Origin: Sandaracinus sp.
Lineage (GTDB): Bacteria; Myxococcota_A; Polyangia; Polyangiales; Houyiibacteriaceae
Reading direction: 5' to 3'
DNA length: 64,000 nt
NCBI GenBank assembly: GCA_020633125.1
Contig: JACKEH010000015.1
Location: 1 to 64,000 of the forward strand
Under the pieces are notes generated by a model. The model made no database searches and had not been told where the DNA came from. It was given only the letters and a program-made list of their open reading frames with translations. Below are positions 17,501-26,591 of the stretch, piece after piece. The translations under genes were made by a program, and so were the position numbers. Within the stretch, counting starts at the first letter, position 1. Each line of letters opens with the position of its first letter.

Positions 17501-20500
17501 GACACCGCGGCGGCGATCGAAGGCCACCAGGCCGCGCTCGCTCTCGACGCCGACAACGAGCGCGCGCTCGAGTCGCTCGACCGGCTCCTGACCGGCGAGT
17601 CGCGCTGGAGCGATCTGGTCTCGGTGCTCGAACGTCGCCGCGAGCTCGCACCCGCCGAGCGCGCGAGCTTGACGCTGCGCCTGGCGGACCTGCGCCGCGA
17701 GAAGCTGAACGACGCGGCGGGCGCGCTCGCCGATTACGCCGAAGCCGTGGCGCTCGAGCCGACGAGCGATGGCGCACGCGTCGGGCTCGAAGCGCTCGCG
17801 GAAGCGGAAGGTGCGCCGACGATCGAGATCGGACGTCACCTCGAGCGCGCCTACGAAGCGACGGGTCGCCACGAGGCGCTCTACGGCGTGCTCACCGCGC
17901 GCCTCGAGCAGGTGAAGGACGACGACGAGCGGCGCGAGCTGCAGCTTCGCATCGCGGAGCTCGCGGGCACTGCGCTCGGTGACGCGGACGGCGCCTACGC
18001 GGCGCTCGAGAGCGCGTTCCTCGACCGCCCCGCCGACCCCGATCTGTGGGATCGGCTCGGTGCTGCGGCGGACGCGGCCGGCAAGCACGAGGCCCTGGCG
18101 GCCGCGTTCGCGACCGCGCTCGAAGCCGCGGAGCTCGACCAAGACACCACGGCCTCGCTCTCGCGACGCATCGCCGAGGTCTACGACGTCGTCATCGGCG
18201 AGCCGGCGAAGTCGGAGCCCTTCCACAAGCGTGTCCTCGCGCACGACCCGCAGGACGAGCGTTCGTTCCTCGCGCTCAAGGAGCTCTACACGGAGCAGGA
18301 GCGCTGGGACGACCTTCAGGCGCTCTACCGCAACCGCATCGCGGAGACGGTCGACGCCGAAGCCAAGCGCGAGCTCTTGCTGCAGGTCTGTTTCCTCTTC
18401 GAGGAGATCCTCGAAGACGTCCCGCTCGCGATTCGTGCGTACCAAGAGGTGGTCGAGCTCGATCCCGATCACGTCGCCTCGCGACGCGCGCTCGACCGGC
18501 TCTACCGCCGTGCGGGCCGTTTCCGCGATCTGGTCGCGTTGCTCCGTCAGGAGATCGATCGCGGGCTCGAGGCGGACGACGAGGTCGCGCGCCTGCTCGA
18601 GATCGGTGAGATTCACGAGCGCGAGCTGCAGGAGCCTTCGGTCGCGGTCGACCACTACGAGCAGGTGCTCGAGCGCGAGCCCTCCCACACCGGCGCGCAA
18701 CGTGCGCTCGAACGGCTGCTCGAGGTGCCCGCGCAGCGTCAGCGCATCGCGGCGATTCTCGAGCCGATCTACGACGGGCAGGGTGCGTTCTCGGATCTCG
18801 CGCGCATCCTCCGCGTGCAGCTCGAGGACGTGACCGAGGTCGGTCCCCGGATGGGCCTCCTGCTCCGTCTGGCGTCGCTCGAAGAAGAGAAGCTGCGCAG
18901 TCCGGAGGGGGCGTTCTCCGCGCTCTCCGACGCCGTCGTCACCGACCCGTCCGACGCGAGCGTGCGCGAAGAGCTCGCCCGCGTGGCGACGATGCGAGGC
19001 GCCGACGCCGAGCGCGCCGAAGTGCTCGAACGCGCCATCGGTCGCGCGGAGAGCTCGCACCTTCAGGCGGAGCTGCTCTTCGAGGTCGCGAAGGTCTGGG
19101 ACGATCGCGTCGGCGATCCCACCCGCGCCGAGAGCGCCTACCAACGTCTGATTCAGGCCGAGCCGGACAACCCCGACACCGTGCTCCCTGCGGCGCGTGC
19201 TCTCGAGCGCCTGCACCTCGGGCGCGAGGCCCACGCCGAGCTCGCGGAGGACTTCCGAATCCAAATTCGGCTCGAGCTCGACGCCGAGAAGCGCCGCGAC
19301 CTGCTGGCGCGCCTCGCGACGTTGCTCGAAGACACGCTCGGCGACTCGGCGGCGGCGATCCACACGCACCGTCGACGTCTCGAAGAAGACCCGGCGGATC
19401 TCGACGCACTTCGATCGCTCGAGCGTCTCTACGAGAACGGCGAGGATTGGCAGCGCCTGATCGGCACCCTTCAGAGCCGGGATCAGGTCACCCTCGAAGA
19501 GGGCGAGCAACGCGCGATCGCGGCGCGCATCGCCGAGGTCTACGAGACGAAGCTCGACGACGCCGAGAACGCGATCGTCGCCTACAACGACGCGCTCTCG
19601 CGCTTCGGGCCCGACGACGCGACGCTCGCGGCGCTCGCGCGTCTCTACGAGAAGACCGAACGTTTCGACGACCTGCTCGAGATCCTCGAGATGAAGCTCG
19701 AGCGCGCGGAAGACGAGAGCTCGCGCGCCGATCTGCGCTTCCGCATGGGCGAGATCCTGCGGACCAAGACACGCGACGTGGAGCGCGCGGTCGACGCGTA
19801 CGCGCAGGTGCTCGAGCACCAGCCGGGTCACGAGGGCGTGGTGAACGCGCTCGAAGAGATCGTCACCGATCCCGACGCGCCTCACCGCGTGGAGGCGGCG
19901 CGGGTGCTCGTTCCCCAGCTCGAAGGAGCGCAGCGTTGGGGCGACCTCATCGCGGTCCTCGAGGTCGCGGCGGAGACCGACGACCCGACCGAGAAGCTTC
20001 GCGCCCTTCGTCGTGCGGCCGAGGTCGCAGAGCTCGGAGGCGAGAACCTCGGGCAAGCGTTCGAGCTTCAAGCGCGCGCGGTTCGCGTCGGCGTGACCGA
20101 GCCCGATTTGCCCTCGATGCTCGAAGACCTCGAGCGTTTCGCGGCCGCGTCGGGCAAGCACGCGGAGCACGCGGATCTGCTCGAGTCGGTCGCGCCCGAG
20201 GTCCTCGACGGCGACCAACAGATCGAGGCCTACGCGAAGGCGGCGTCCATCGCGAGAGATCGACTCGAAGACGTCTCGCGTGCGCGCCGTCTCCTTCGTC
20301 GCATCCTCGAGCTCAAGCCCGACGACCGTGGCGCGCTCGACGCGCTCGAGTCGCTGCAGGTGCAGGCGGGCGACCACGGCGCGTTGCTCGAGACGGTGCG
20401 GCGAAAAGCGGAGCTCGCGTCCGATCCGAGCGAGCGCATCGCGTTGCTCGAGCGCCAGGCGAAGCTCTGCGAAGAGGACCTGCAAGACTCGGCCGGCGCG

Positions 20501-23500
20501 GTCGACGCCCTCGAGCAGATCCTCATGGAGGCTCCGAACCACGCGGCGTCCTACGCCTCGCTCGAGCGCATTCACGCGGCGGGCGAGAAGTGGAACGAGG
20601 TCGTGGCCGTACTGGAGCGAAAGCTCGACAACGGCGTGGGTCGCGCGGTCGAGGTTCGCCACGCGCTCGCCACGGTGCACCTCGAGCGTCTCTCCGACGC
20701 ACGCGCGGCGCTCGACCAGCTCCGCGACGGCATCGGCGACGACCCCTCGCACCAGCCGACCGTCGATCTCCTCGAGAAGCTCCTCGAGCCGGAGGAGACC
20801 CGGCGCGATGCGGCGGAGATTCTCGAGCCGGTGTTCCTCTCGCGGATGGACTGGCAGAAGGTCCTCTCGACGCTCGAAGCCCGCATGGGCGTCACGGACG
20901 ACGTCGAGGAGCGCAAGGTCATCCTCGGCAAGATCGGTGAGATCCTCGAAGACCAACGCGAGGACCTCGAAGGCGCGTTGCAAGTCTACGGGCGCCTCTT
21001 CGCGGAAGACCCGCGTGACCGCGCCTCGTGGGAGACGCTCGCGCGGCTCGCGCGGGCGGTCGACGGCCACCGGACGGTCGCGGAGTTCTATGCGGCGGCC
21101 GTGGAGAAGGAAGGCGTCGTCGACGAAGAGACGACGGAGCTCGCGCGCGTCGCTGCTCGCACCTTTTCGCAAACCGACGAGAGCGCCGTGCGCGCGGTCG
21201 ATCTGTGGAAGCGCGTGCTCGAGCTCGAGGCGGCGGACCGCGAAGCCTTCGACGCGCTCGAGGCGCTCTATCGCCGGCTCGAGCAGCCGGACGCGTTGCT
21301 CGACCTCTACACGCGCCGTGTCGACGTCGCCGACAGCGACGAAGAGCGCGTGCTCCTCTTGCACCGCGCCGCCGAGCTTCAAGAGAGCGAAGCGGGCGAC
21401 TCGGACGCCGCCATCGCGACCTACCGGCAGGCGCTCGAAGTAGACCCGAACGACCTCGGCGCCGCCGAGTCGCTCGACCGTCTGCTCTCGGGGGCGGAGC
21501 GTTGGGCCGACCTCGCCGATCACCTCCGCTTCCGCATCGACGGCGTCGCCGGAACTCCGGAAGAAGCGGACCTGAAGCTTCGCCTCGCGGACTTGCTCTC
21601 CACGCGGCTCGAAGACGTCACCGGCGCGATCGACCTGCTCGAAGAGAACGTCCAATCGCGGCCGGATCACGCGGGTTCGGTGACCGCGCTCGAGAAGCTC
21701 GTGCTCTCGGCCGATCACCAGCTGCGTGTCACGCAGATTCTCGAGCCGCTCTACCGCGCCGCGGATCAGTGGAAGAAGCTGGTCGCCGTCCTCGAGGCCC
21801 AGGCGTCGCTCGCCGACGACGCGGCCGACAAGGCGCGGCTGCTGGGCGAAGTCGGCCGGCTCCACGAAGAGCGAGGCAACGACGTGGCGCTCGCGTTCGA
21901 CGCGTGGTCGCGTGCGTTCGTGGTCGAGCCCCTCGACGACGAAGCGAAGGGCGAGGTCGACCGCCTCGCGGGTCTGCTGGGCGCGTGGGACGAGCACGTC
22001 GCCACGTACGAGCAGGCCATGGCGGCCACCGACGACGCGATGCGGGTCGGGCAGTTGCTAGGCGCCGTGGCGCGCGTGCACGACGAGAAGCGCGGCGACC
22101 CGCGCGCCGCCATCGAGACCTACGAGCGGCTCGTCAAACACGACTCGGAGGACCTCACGGCGCTCGACGCTCTCGAGGCCCTGCACACCATGGTCGCGGA
22201 CTGGCACGGCCTGGTGAACGTGATCGACCGAAAGGTGGAGCGGGTCTTCGATCCGCAGGAGCGCGCCGAGCTGCTCCGTCGCGCGGCCTCGGTGCTCGAG
22301 GAGCTTCTCGGGGATCCGGCCGCCGCGATTCGCCTCTACGAGCGGGCGGCGCAGGAGGACGATCAGGATCCGATCGCGCTCGAGAGCCTCGACCGGCTCT
22401 ACCTCGCAGCGTCGAACCACGAAGAGCTCGCGCGGGTGCTCGACCGGCGCATGGAGGTCGAGGAAGACGAGGAGTATCGCGTCGAGGTCGGGGTGCGGCT
22501 CGCGCAGTTGCTCGAGACGCAGCTCTCGCGCATCGACGACGCCATCGACGCCTACCGTCGTCTGCTCGACATGCAGCCGGACCACACCGACGCGCTCTCG
22601 TCGCTCGGTCGCCTCTACGAGCGTCAGGCGATGTGGCCGGAGCTGCTCGAGAACCTCAAGCATCGGGCCGGTCTGGCCGAGCAGGTCGCCGATCGCGTCC
22701 AGCTCATCCACCGCGCGGGCGAGGTCACCGAGCGCGAGCTGGACGACGTGCCCGAGGCGCTTCTGCTCTTCGAGCAGGCGCTTCAGCTCGACGGCCGCCA
22801 CGAAGCCTCGCTTCAGGCGCTGGTACGCATCAGCCGCCTCGAGGACTACCGCCTGCAAACGGCCGAGGTGCTCGAGCCGCTGCTCCTCGTGCAAGAGCGT
22901 TGGGACTTGCTCGCCGACCTTCGTCTGGCCAAGGCCGAGGTCGCCAGCGATCCCTTCGACAAGAAGCGCGAGCTTCGTGCGTTGGCCGAGATTCGCGAGA
23001 ACGGCCTGCACGATCCGAAGGCCGCGTTCGACGCGATGGCGCGTGCCTTCGCCGAAGATCCGGCCGACGAGGAAGTGGCCGAAGAGCTCGAGCGCCTCGC
23101 GGCGATGACCGAGAGCTACGGCCGCCTCGCCGACGAGCTCACGGCGCGTGCCGGTGCGGCGTTCGACCCGACGGTCGCGCGGTCGATCTTCATGCGGCTC
23201 GCGCGCATCGCCGAGGAGCGACTGAGCGATCGACCGCGCGCGATCGACGCCTACCAGAAGGCGCTCGAACAGGTCGGCGACGACGAAGAGTTGCTCGCGA
23301 TCCTCGACCGCCTCTACACCGACGCGAAGGCGTGGACCGACCTCGGCGGTGTGCTCGAACGGCGCGTGAACATGGCCGTCGATCCGACGGAACGTGCCGA
23401 GCTGCTCGTGCGCCTCGGTGAGCTTCGCGAGAAGGAGTTCGGTGACCTTCGCGGGGCGTTCGCGTCGTACCAAGAGGTGGTCGAGCGCGACCCGCAAGAC

Positions 23501-25762
23501 ACCCGCGCGCTCGACGGGCTTCAGCGGCTCGGCGAGAACGAAGAGCTCGCGTTGCAGGTCGTCGACACGCTCGAAGGCGCGTACCGCGAGACGGGAGCGC
23601 TCGATCGCATCGCGGCGCTCTACGACATTCGCATCGCGCTCGCGGGAAGCGACGGAGAACGCGTGCAGATGCTCCAGGAGGCCGCGCGCCTCTGGGAGGA
23701 CGAGCTCGCCCAGCCCGACAAGGCGCTCGGCTCGCTTCGCAAGGCGTTCGTGATCGATCCGCGCGACATGGTCCTCCTCGGGGATCTCGAGCGGCTCGCG
23801 ACGGCGTCGGGCGCGTGGGACTCGCTCCGTGGTCTGGTCGAAGGTCTGGCCGACGAGGGCAAGCTCGACGACGACCTCGCCCGTGACCTGAACCTTCGCG
23901 CGGCGGGCTGGTACCGTGACCGTCTCGCGGATCTGCCGGCAGCCGAAGCGCGTTTCCGTGCGGCGCTCGACGCGGACGGGGAGCTCCCCGAGGCGCACGA
24001 AGGGCTGGTGGAGATTCTTCGTTCGGGCGGTCGCGAGGCCGAGCTCGTCGCCGGGTTGCGTACCTGGGCCGAGGTCGAGCTCGACGAGCACGCGAAGAAG
24101 GAGCGCCTGCGGGAAGCCGCGCGCCTCGCGGAGAGCGCGCTCGGTGACGCGCGTCTCGCGGGGGAGCTCTACGAGGGTCTGCTCGAGGTCGACCCGACCG
24201 ACGCGGACGCCCTCGACGCGCTCTTGCGGCTTCGCCAAGGGGAAGCGCGCTGGGACGCGGTGGTCTCGCTGCTCGAGCGCCGCATCGACGTCGAGATGGA
24301 TCCGGATCGTCGCTTGGCCTTCCGGCGCCAGCTCGCCGAGACCCTCGCCGGGCCGCTCGACGACACGAGCCGTGCGATCGAGGCCTTCGAGGCGGTGCTC
24401 TTCGACGCGCCGGAGGACCTCGAGACCATCGCGGCGCTCGAGGGGCTCTACGAAGCGAAGGAGCGTTGGGAGGACCTGCGTGGTCTTCTCGACCGGCGCT
24501 TGGACCTCGCCCAGAGCGACGGCGACCGCATCGCGGCCCGCGTGCGATTGGCGCGTCTCGCGGAGAAGGCGTTCGGCCGACGTGACGACGCGATGCAGCA
24601 GCTGCGCGAGATCCTCGAGATGGATCCGCGCAACGGGGAAGCGCTCGACGAGCTCGAGCGACTCCTGGAGCTCGAGGGCAACACCGGCGAGCTGCTCGAG
24701 CTGCTCGAAGGCCGTGCGGCGGACGCCGCGGCGGTGGGCGCCGTGGAAGACCAGAAGCGTTTCGTGGTGCGGCTCGCCGCGATTCACGAGGCGAACGGCG
24801 ACACCGACAAGGCGATGACCCTCGTCCAGCAGGTGCTCACGCTCGACCCGCAGAACGTCGATGCGTGGAAGAAGCTGGCGGAGATGCGCGAAGCCGCCGG
24901 CGCCGACGCGGAGCACGTCGAGGCGCTCGAGAAGCTTCGCGACCTGCTCTCGGAGGACGAAGCGGCGGAGCTCAGTCTTCGCATCGCGACGTTGGCCGAA
25001 GACAAGCTCTCCGACCCGACACGCGCCGCGGAAGCGCTCCGTCGTTCGCTGCAGCTTCGGCCGAGCGACGAGGTGCGGACGCGGCTCAAGGGCCACCTCG
25101 AGAAGCACGGCGAGTGGCGTGAGCTCGCGGGCATGCTCGACGAAGAGCTGGCCGCGCTCACGGACGACAAGGCCAAGGTCGCGCGGCTCAAGGAGCTCGC
25201 GACGATTCACCGCGAGAAGCTCGGCGACCCGGCGACGGGCGCGACCTACCTCGAGCGCGCGGTGGATCTCACCCCCGAAGACCGCGACGTGCTTCTCCCG
25301 CTCTGCGACCTCTACATCGCGGCGGGTCGGCAGCGCGACGCGATCCCGGTGCTGGAGAAGATCGTCGAGAGCTTCGGCGGTCGACGCAGCAAAGAGCTCG
25401 CGGGCTTCCACCATCGCCTCGGCCAAGCACACGAGGGACTCGGCGACACCGAGGCGGCGCTCGCGTCTTACGACTCGGCGTTCAAGATGGATCTCACGAA
25501 CATCGACGTCCTTCGCGACCTCGGCAAGCTCACCCTCAAGACGGGCGACCTCGCGCGTGCGCAGAAGACCTTCCGTGCGCTCTTGCTGCAGAAGCTCGAC
25601 GACAAGGCCGGCATCACGAAGGCTGACGTCTACTTCTACCTCGGCGACATCAGCGCCAAGGAAGGCGACGCGAAGAAGGCCATCTCGATGTTGGACCGCG
25701 CGCTCGCCGAGCAGTCGGACCACGCCGAGGCCGCCGCGCTGCTCTCCACCCTCAAGAGCTGA
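14528..25762 (+). CDS. Giant tetratricopeptide-repeat protein (3744 residues)
   Basis: One uninterrupted gene of 11.2 kb. The ATG at 14528 follows a GGGGAG ribosome site; the frame is open 31 codons further upstream but without a good start. The protein is almost wholly alpha-solenoid: modules of about 100-110 residues repeat more than thirty times, each with the pattern (R)LLxxLAxLxEExLxDxxxAxxxYExVLExDPxxxxALxALxRLYxxxERWxDLxxVLERR. No signal peptide, membrane helix or catalytic domain is visible, so it looks like a cytoplasmic scaffold. Composition is strongly acidic (Glu/Asp/Leu/Ala). In size and repeat content it resembles the Myxococcus gliding/focal-adhesion TPR protein AgmK (GltI), but other Myxococcota TPR giants exist and orthology is not shown. 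Confidence 0.9.
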   Translation: MASLTVSRYLGMLRDDPEDHTAVEGLREALASGDPERIGEQPDRLIEVARHGHERRGELQAVAWLIEVELEGGDADPRFQAALYRELGRLAHEELLDDAKAQTAYRKAHELDPSNEEVELAIEEMEHAAEKWRAIADRFLEEAKDASDPALKASLAARAGGLVWQYRTKGKNKEVDKIFSQALKADPSSVRAARLYSVTLKARSKWSDAAKTLRTTADVARNRDEKLNLYVEAARLFATKCEDEENASACFERVLDLSPGHEGALRFLVDYFTRREEWDHLVALYEDALRSRQRLESEQGILLQLGMVHWRIRGHADAAEPYFARLRKIDPAHLGMLDFYRAYLNAKAEGEGAEAEEARSRLLTVLSDALRGAEGSTKLEVATELARLAQTSDATDRAIDAWKTVQRLDPANAEAGGALRELYRRGQKWNALVETMRAELDALPHNADDADVKKRRVKLLKELITIYRDELKLDAMAVSTYNQLLEEQPEDVGALSQLAETYESMGRWNDLIGVLGRMADATEDQTEQVTLLMRVARLWIDRFANYNQATKPLEQVVELEPENREALGELKTIYTKKRSWKQLYGVLEKEARLASDPDVRFESTLELAKLAGERLHQHADAITLWKELLEQKPEIEGGLDTLEKLSEREKDWESLAWALERRVGDTTEPKDRIKLLQKLGTTYGDHLDQPAKAAEAWKRILELDPKNGRALRTLRDSFLRARDWAGLEALYAESNDWEGLVDVLGNAAERAESPEDTKELSFRAASVYVEKIGNAERAFRNYERVLSVDPKNVDAATALVPIYEGQGKWPQVVRMKEILVAAMDDAEPADRVAALMELSSLTERQLGDEPAAFTWARGAYALAPRDAKVGERLEAMAAATGAWAELSRCYEGRLANDDVDPEEATTLRRRLAVLAAEKLERPETAATQLEAVLAEHPTDTTVRATLERIYASLDRPDDVLRLKQHALQHATDDEARIDAWHALAVFHEQLEDTAAAIEGHQAALALDADNERALESLDRLLTGESRWSDLVSVLERRRELAPAERASLTLRLADLRREKLNDAAGALADYAEAVALEPTSDGARVGLEALAEAEGAPTIEIGRHLERAYEATGRHEALYGVLTARLEQVKDDDERRELQLRIAELAGTALGDADGAYAALESAFLDRPADPDLWDRLGAAADAAGKHEALAAAFATALEAAELDQDTTASLSRRIAEVYDVVIGEPAKSEPFHKRVLAHDPQDERSFLALKELYTEQERWDDLQALYRNRIAETVDAEAKRELLLQVCFLFEEILEDVPLAIRAYQEVVELDPDHVASRRALDRLYRRAGRFRDLVALLRQEIDRGLEADDEVARLLEIGEIHERELQEPSVAVDHYEQVLEREPSHTGAQRALERLLEVPAQRQRIAAILEPIYDGQGAFSDLARILRVQLEDVTEVGPRMGLLLRLASLEEEKLRSPEGAFSALSDAVVTDPSDASVREELARVATMRGADAERAEVLERAIGRAESSHLQAELLFEVAKVWDDRVGDPTRAESAYQRLIQAEPDNPDTVLPAARALERLHLGREAHAELAEDFRIQIRLELDAEKRRDLLARLATLLEDTLGDSAAAIHTHRRRLEEDPADLDALRSLERLYENGEDWQRLIGTLQSRDQVTLEEGEQRAIAARIAEVYETKLDDAENAIVAYNDALSRFGPDDATLAALARLYEKTERFDDLLEILEMKLERAEDESSRADLRFRMGEILRTKTRDVERAVDAYAQVLEHQPGHEGVVNALEEIVTDPDAPHRVEAARVLVPQLEGAQRWGDLIAVLEVAAETDDPTEKLRALRRAAEVAELGGENLGQAFELQARAVRVGVTEPDLPSMLEDLERFAAASGKHAEHADLLESVAPEVLDGDQQIEAYAKAASIARDRLEDVSRARRLLRRILELKPDDRGALDALESLQVQAGDHGALLETVRRKAELASDPSERIALLERQAKLCEEDLQDSAGAVDALEQILMEAPNHAASYASLERIHAAGEKWNEVVAVLERKLDNGVGRAVEVRHALATVHLERLSDARAALDQLRDGIGDDPSHQPTVDLLEKLLEPEETRRDAAEILEPVFLSRMDWQKVLSTLEARMGVTDDVEERKVILGKIGEILEDQREDLEGALQVYGRLFAEDPRDRASWETLARLARAVDGHRTVAEFYAAAVEKEGVVDEETTELARVAARTFSQTDESAVRAVDLWKRVLELEAADREAFDALEALYRRLEQPDALLDLYTRRVDVADSDEERVLLLHRAAELQESEAGDSDAAIATYRQALEVDPNDLGAAESLDRLLSGAERWADLADHLRFRIDGVAGTPEEADLKLRLADLLSTRLEDVTGAIDLLEENVQSRPDHAGSVTALEKLVLSADHQLRVTQILEPLYRAADQWKKLVAVLEAQASLADDAADKARLLGEVGRLHEERGNDVALAFDAWSRAFVVEPLDDEAKGEVDRLAGLLGAWDEHVATYEQAMAATDDAMRVGQLLGAVARVHDEKRGDPRAAIETYERLVKHDSEDLTALDALEALHTMVADWHGLVNVIDRKVERVFDPQERAELLRRAASVLEELLGDPAAAIRLYERAAQEDDQDPIALESLDRLYLAASNHEELARVLDRRMEVEEDEEYRVEVGVRLAQLLETQLSRIDDAIDAYRRLLDMQPDHTDALSSLGRLYERQAMWPELLENLKHRAGLAEQVADRVQLIHRAGEVTERELDDVPEALLLFEQALQLDGRHEASLQALVRISRLEDYRLQTAEVLEPLLLVQERWDLLADLRLAKAEVASDPFDKKRELRALAEIRENGLHDPKAAFDAMARAFAEDPADEEVAEELERLAAMTESYGRLADELTARAGAAFDPTVARSIFMRLARIAEERLSDRPRAIDAYQKALEQVGDDEELLAILDRLYTDAKAWTDLGGVLERRVNMAVDPTERAELLVRLGELREKEFGDLRGAFASYQEVVERDPQDTRALDGLQRLGENEELALQVVDTLEGAYRETGALDRIAALYDIRIALAGSDGERVQMLQEAARLWEDELAQPDKALGSLRKAFVIDPRDMVLLGDLERLATASGAWDSLRGLVEGLADEGKLDDDLARDLNLRAAGWYRDRLADLPAAEARFRAALDADGELPEAHEGLVEILRSGGREAELVAGLRTWAEVELDEHAKKERLREAARLAESALGDARLAGELYEGLLEVDPTDADALDALLRLRQGEARWDAVVSLLERRIDVEMDPDRRLAFRRQLAETLAGPLDDTSRAIEAFEAVLFDAPEDLETIAALEGLYEAKERWEDLRGLLDRRLDLAQSDGDRIAARVRLARLAEKAFGRRDDAMQQLREILEMDPRNGEALDELERLLELEGNTGELLELLEGRAADAAAVGAVEDQKRFVVRLAAIHEANGDTDKAMTLVQQVLTLDPQNVDAWKKLAEMREAAGADAEHVEALEKLRDLLSEDEAAELSLRIATLAEDKLSDPTRAAEALRRSLQLRPSDEVRTRLKGHLEKHGEWRELAGMLDEELAALTDDKAKVARLKELATIHREKLGDPATGATYLERAVDLTPEDRDVLLPLCDLYIAAGRQRDAIPVLEKIVESFGGRRSKELAGFHHRLGQAHEGLGDTEAALASYDSAFKMDLTNIDVLRDLGKLTLKTGDLARAQKTFRALLLQKLDDKAGITKADVYFYLGDISAKEGDAKKAISMLDRALAEQSDHAEAAALLSTLKS

Positions 25763-25785
25763 CGAGCGGCCGCGACCCTCGTGAG

Positions 25786-25813
25786 ACGGCGGCCGATCTC
25801 TCGGTCGCCGTTT
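25786..25813 (+). terminator. Hairpin after the giant TPR gene
   Basis: An 11-bp stem with one G-U pair (ACGGCGGCCGA / TCGGTCGCCGT, 25786-25796 and 25801-25811), a TCTC tetraloop and a short T-run (25811-25813), located 24 bases past the stop codon. Confidence 0.65.
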
Positions 25814-25838
25814 CGCGTTCTGGGATCGCAGGCTGCAG

Positions 25839-26050
25839 CGAGCCCTTCGAGCGTCGAAGAGCGCGTCGCTTGGAAGCGCCGAGCGACCTGCACCGCATCT
25901 CCATGCGGTCTTCGACGGAGAGCACCCCGCTCGAAGTGTTGGGCGACGCGCGCCGCGTCTCAGTCCACGTGGTCTTCGCGCCGCGATCCGCTCGAAGTGT
26001 TGGGCGACGGCCGTGTCACTCCATGCGGTCTTCGACGAAGAGCACGCCGT
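25839..26050. repeat. Degenerate 60-bp tandem repeat reaching into a gene 3' end
   Basis: Copies begin at 25899, 25959 and 26019, exactly 60 bp apart, with a weaker copy from about 25839. Shared blocks include CTCCATGCGGTCTTCGACG (25899 and 26019, degenerate at 25959) and CTCGAAGTGTTGGGCGACG (25930 and 25991). The copy at 26019 is the 3' coding end of the pseudopilin-like gene, so the others look like decayed duplications of that tail. Confidence 0.75.
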
Positions 26051-26549
26051 GCGGCACGACGTTTCCATCCTCGTCGACGGTCGCCACACGCTCGAAGCGC
26101 GACATGCGTCCGTCGCCGTCGAGGTCGCCCGTCGCGCGAAGCACGAAGAGCGATTCGCCGGGCCGAACCCGAATGTCGCAGCCCTCGCGCAGCGGGATGA
26201 CCTCGTAGCGGTAGCGAAGCGGACGCGTGAGCCCGAGGTCCAGCGCCGCCCACGTCGCGCCTCCCGTGGCGTCCGCGGCCAGGTCGACCTCGACGCCGTC
26301 GATCGACGCCTCGGCGGGCGTCGGACCCGCGGGGGAGGGCAGGCAGTGGCGAAGCGTGCCGTGCTCGGCCTCGTAGTACGCCGCCATGCGCTCGTGAATC
26401 TGTCCGAGCACCTGCGACGCCTCTTCGACCTTCGACGTCCGGAGCTCACGCCAGAACGTCGGCACGAAGACGGCGAGCACGATGCCCACGACGGACGCGA
26501 TCGCCGCCGCCTCCACGAGGGTCACGCCTGCTCGTCGCTCGGAAGCCAC
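26016..26549 (-). CDS. Type IV pilin-like / pseudopilin protein
   Basis: A 177-residue protein with a class III (prepilin) N-terminus: short basic leader ERRAG, then VTLVEAAAIASVVGIVLAVF with the conserved Glu at position +5 after the Gly cleavage site. The C-terminal domain contains two Cys (LRHCLPSP and GCDIRV) that could form a loop and ends RATGDLDGDGRMSRF, a motif shared with the two pilins upstream. It starts at a GTG (26549) with no clear Shine-Dalgarno sequence. Likely a minor pilin or pseudopilin of the adjacent type IV pilus system. Confidence 0.82.
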   Translation of the reverse strand: MASERRAGVTLVEAAAIASVVGIVLAVFVPTFWRELRTSKVEEASQVLGQIHERMAAYYEAEHGTLRHCLPSPAGPTPAEASIDGVEVDLAADATGGATWAALDLGLTRPLRYRYEVIPLREGCDIRVRPGESLFVLRATGDLDGDGRMSRFERVATVDEDGNVVPHGVLFVEDRME

Positions 26550-26591
26550 GGGCGGAGAATGTCTCGTCGCTCGAAGCTCGCAAGGCGGGGC

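Noticed and set aside
14423..21997. Open minus-strand frame of 2524 codons opposite the giant TPR gene
   Set aside because: High GC3 in a Leu/Glu/Ala/Arg-rich gene removes stops from one antisense frame. The protein has no domain or start signal, and its pattern is the mirror of the TPR repeats.
22058..26449. Open minus-strand frame of 1463 codons opposite the giant TPR gene
   Set aside because: Same codon-bias artefact; it also runs through the tandem repeats and the pseudopilin gene in another frame.
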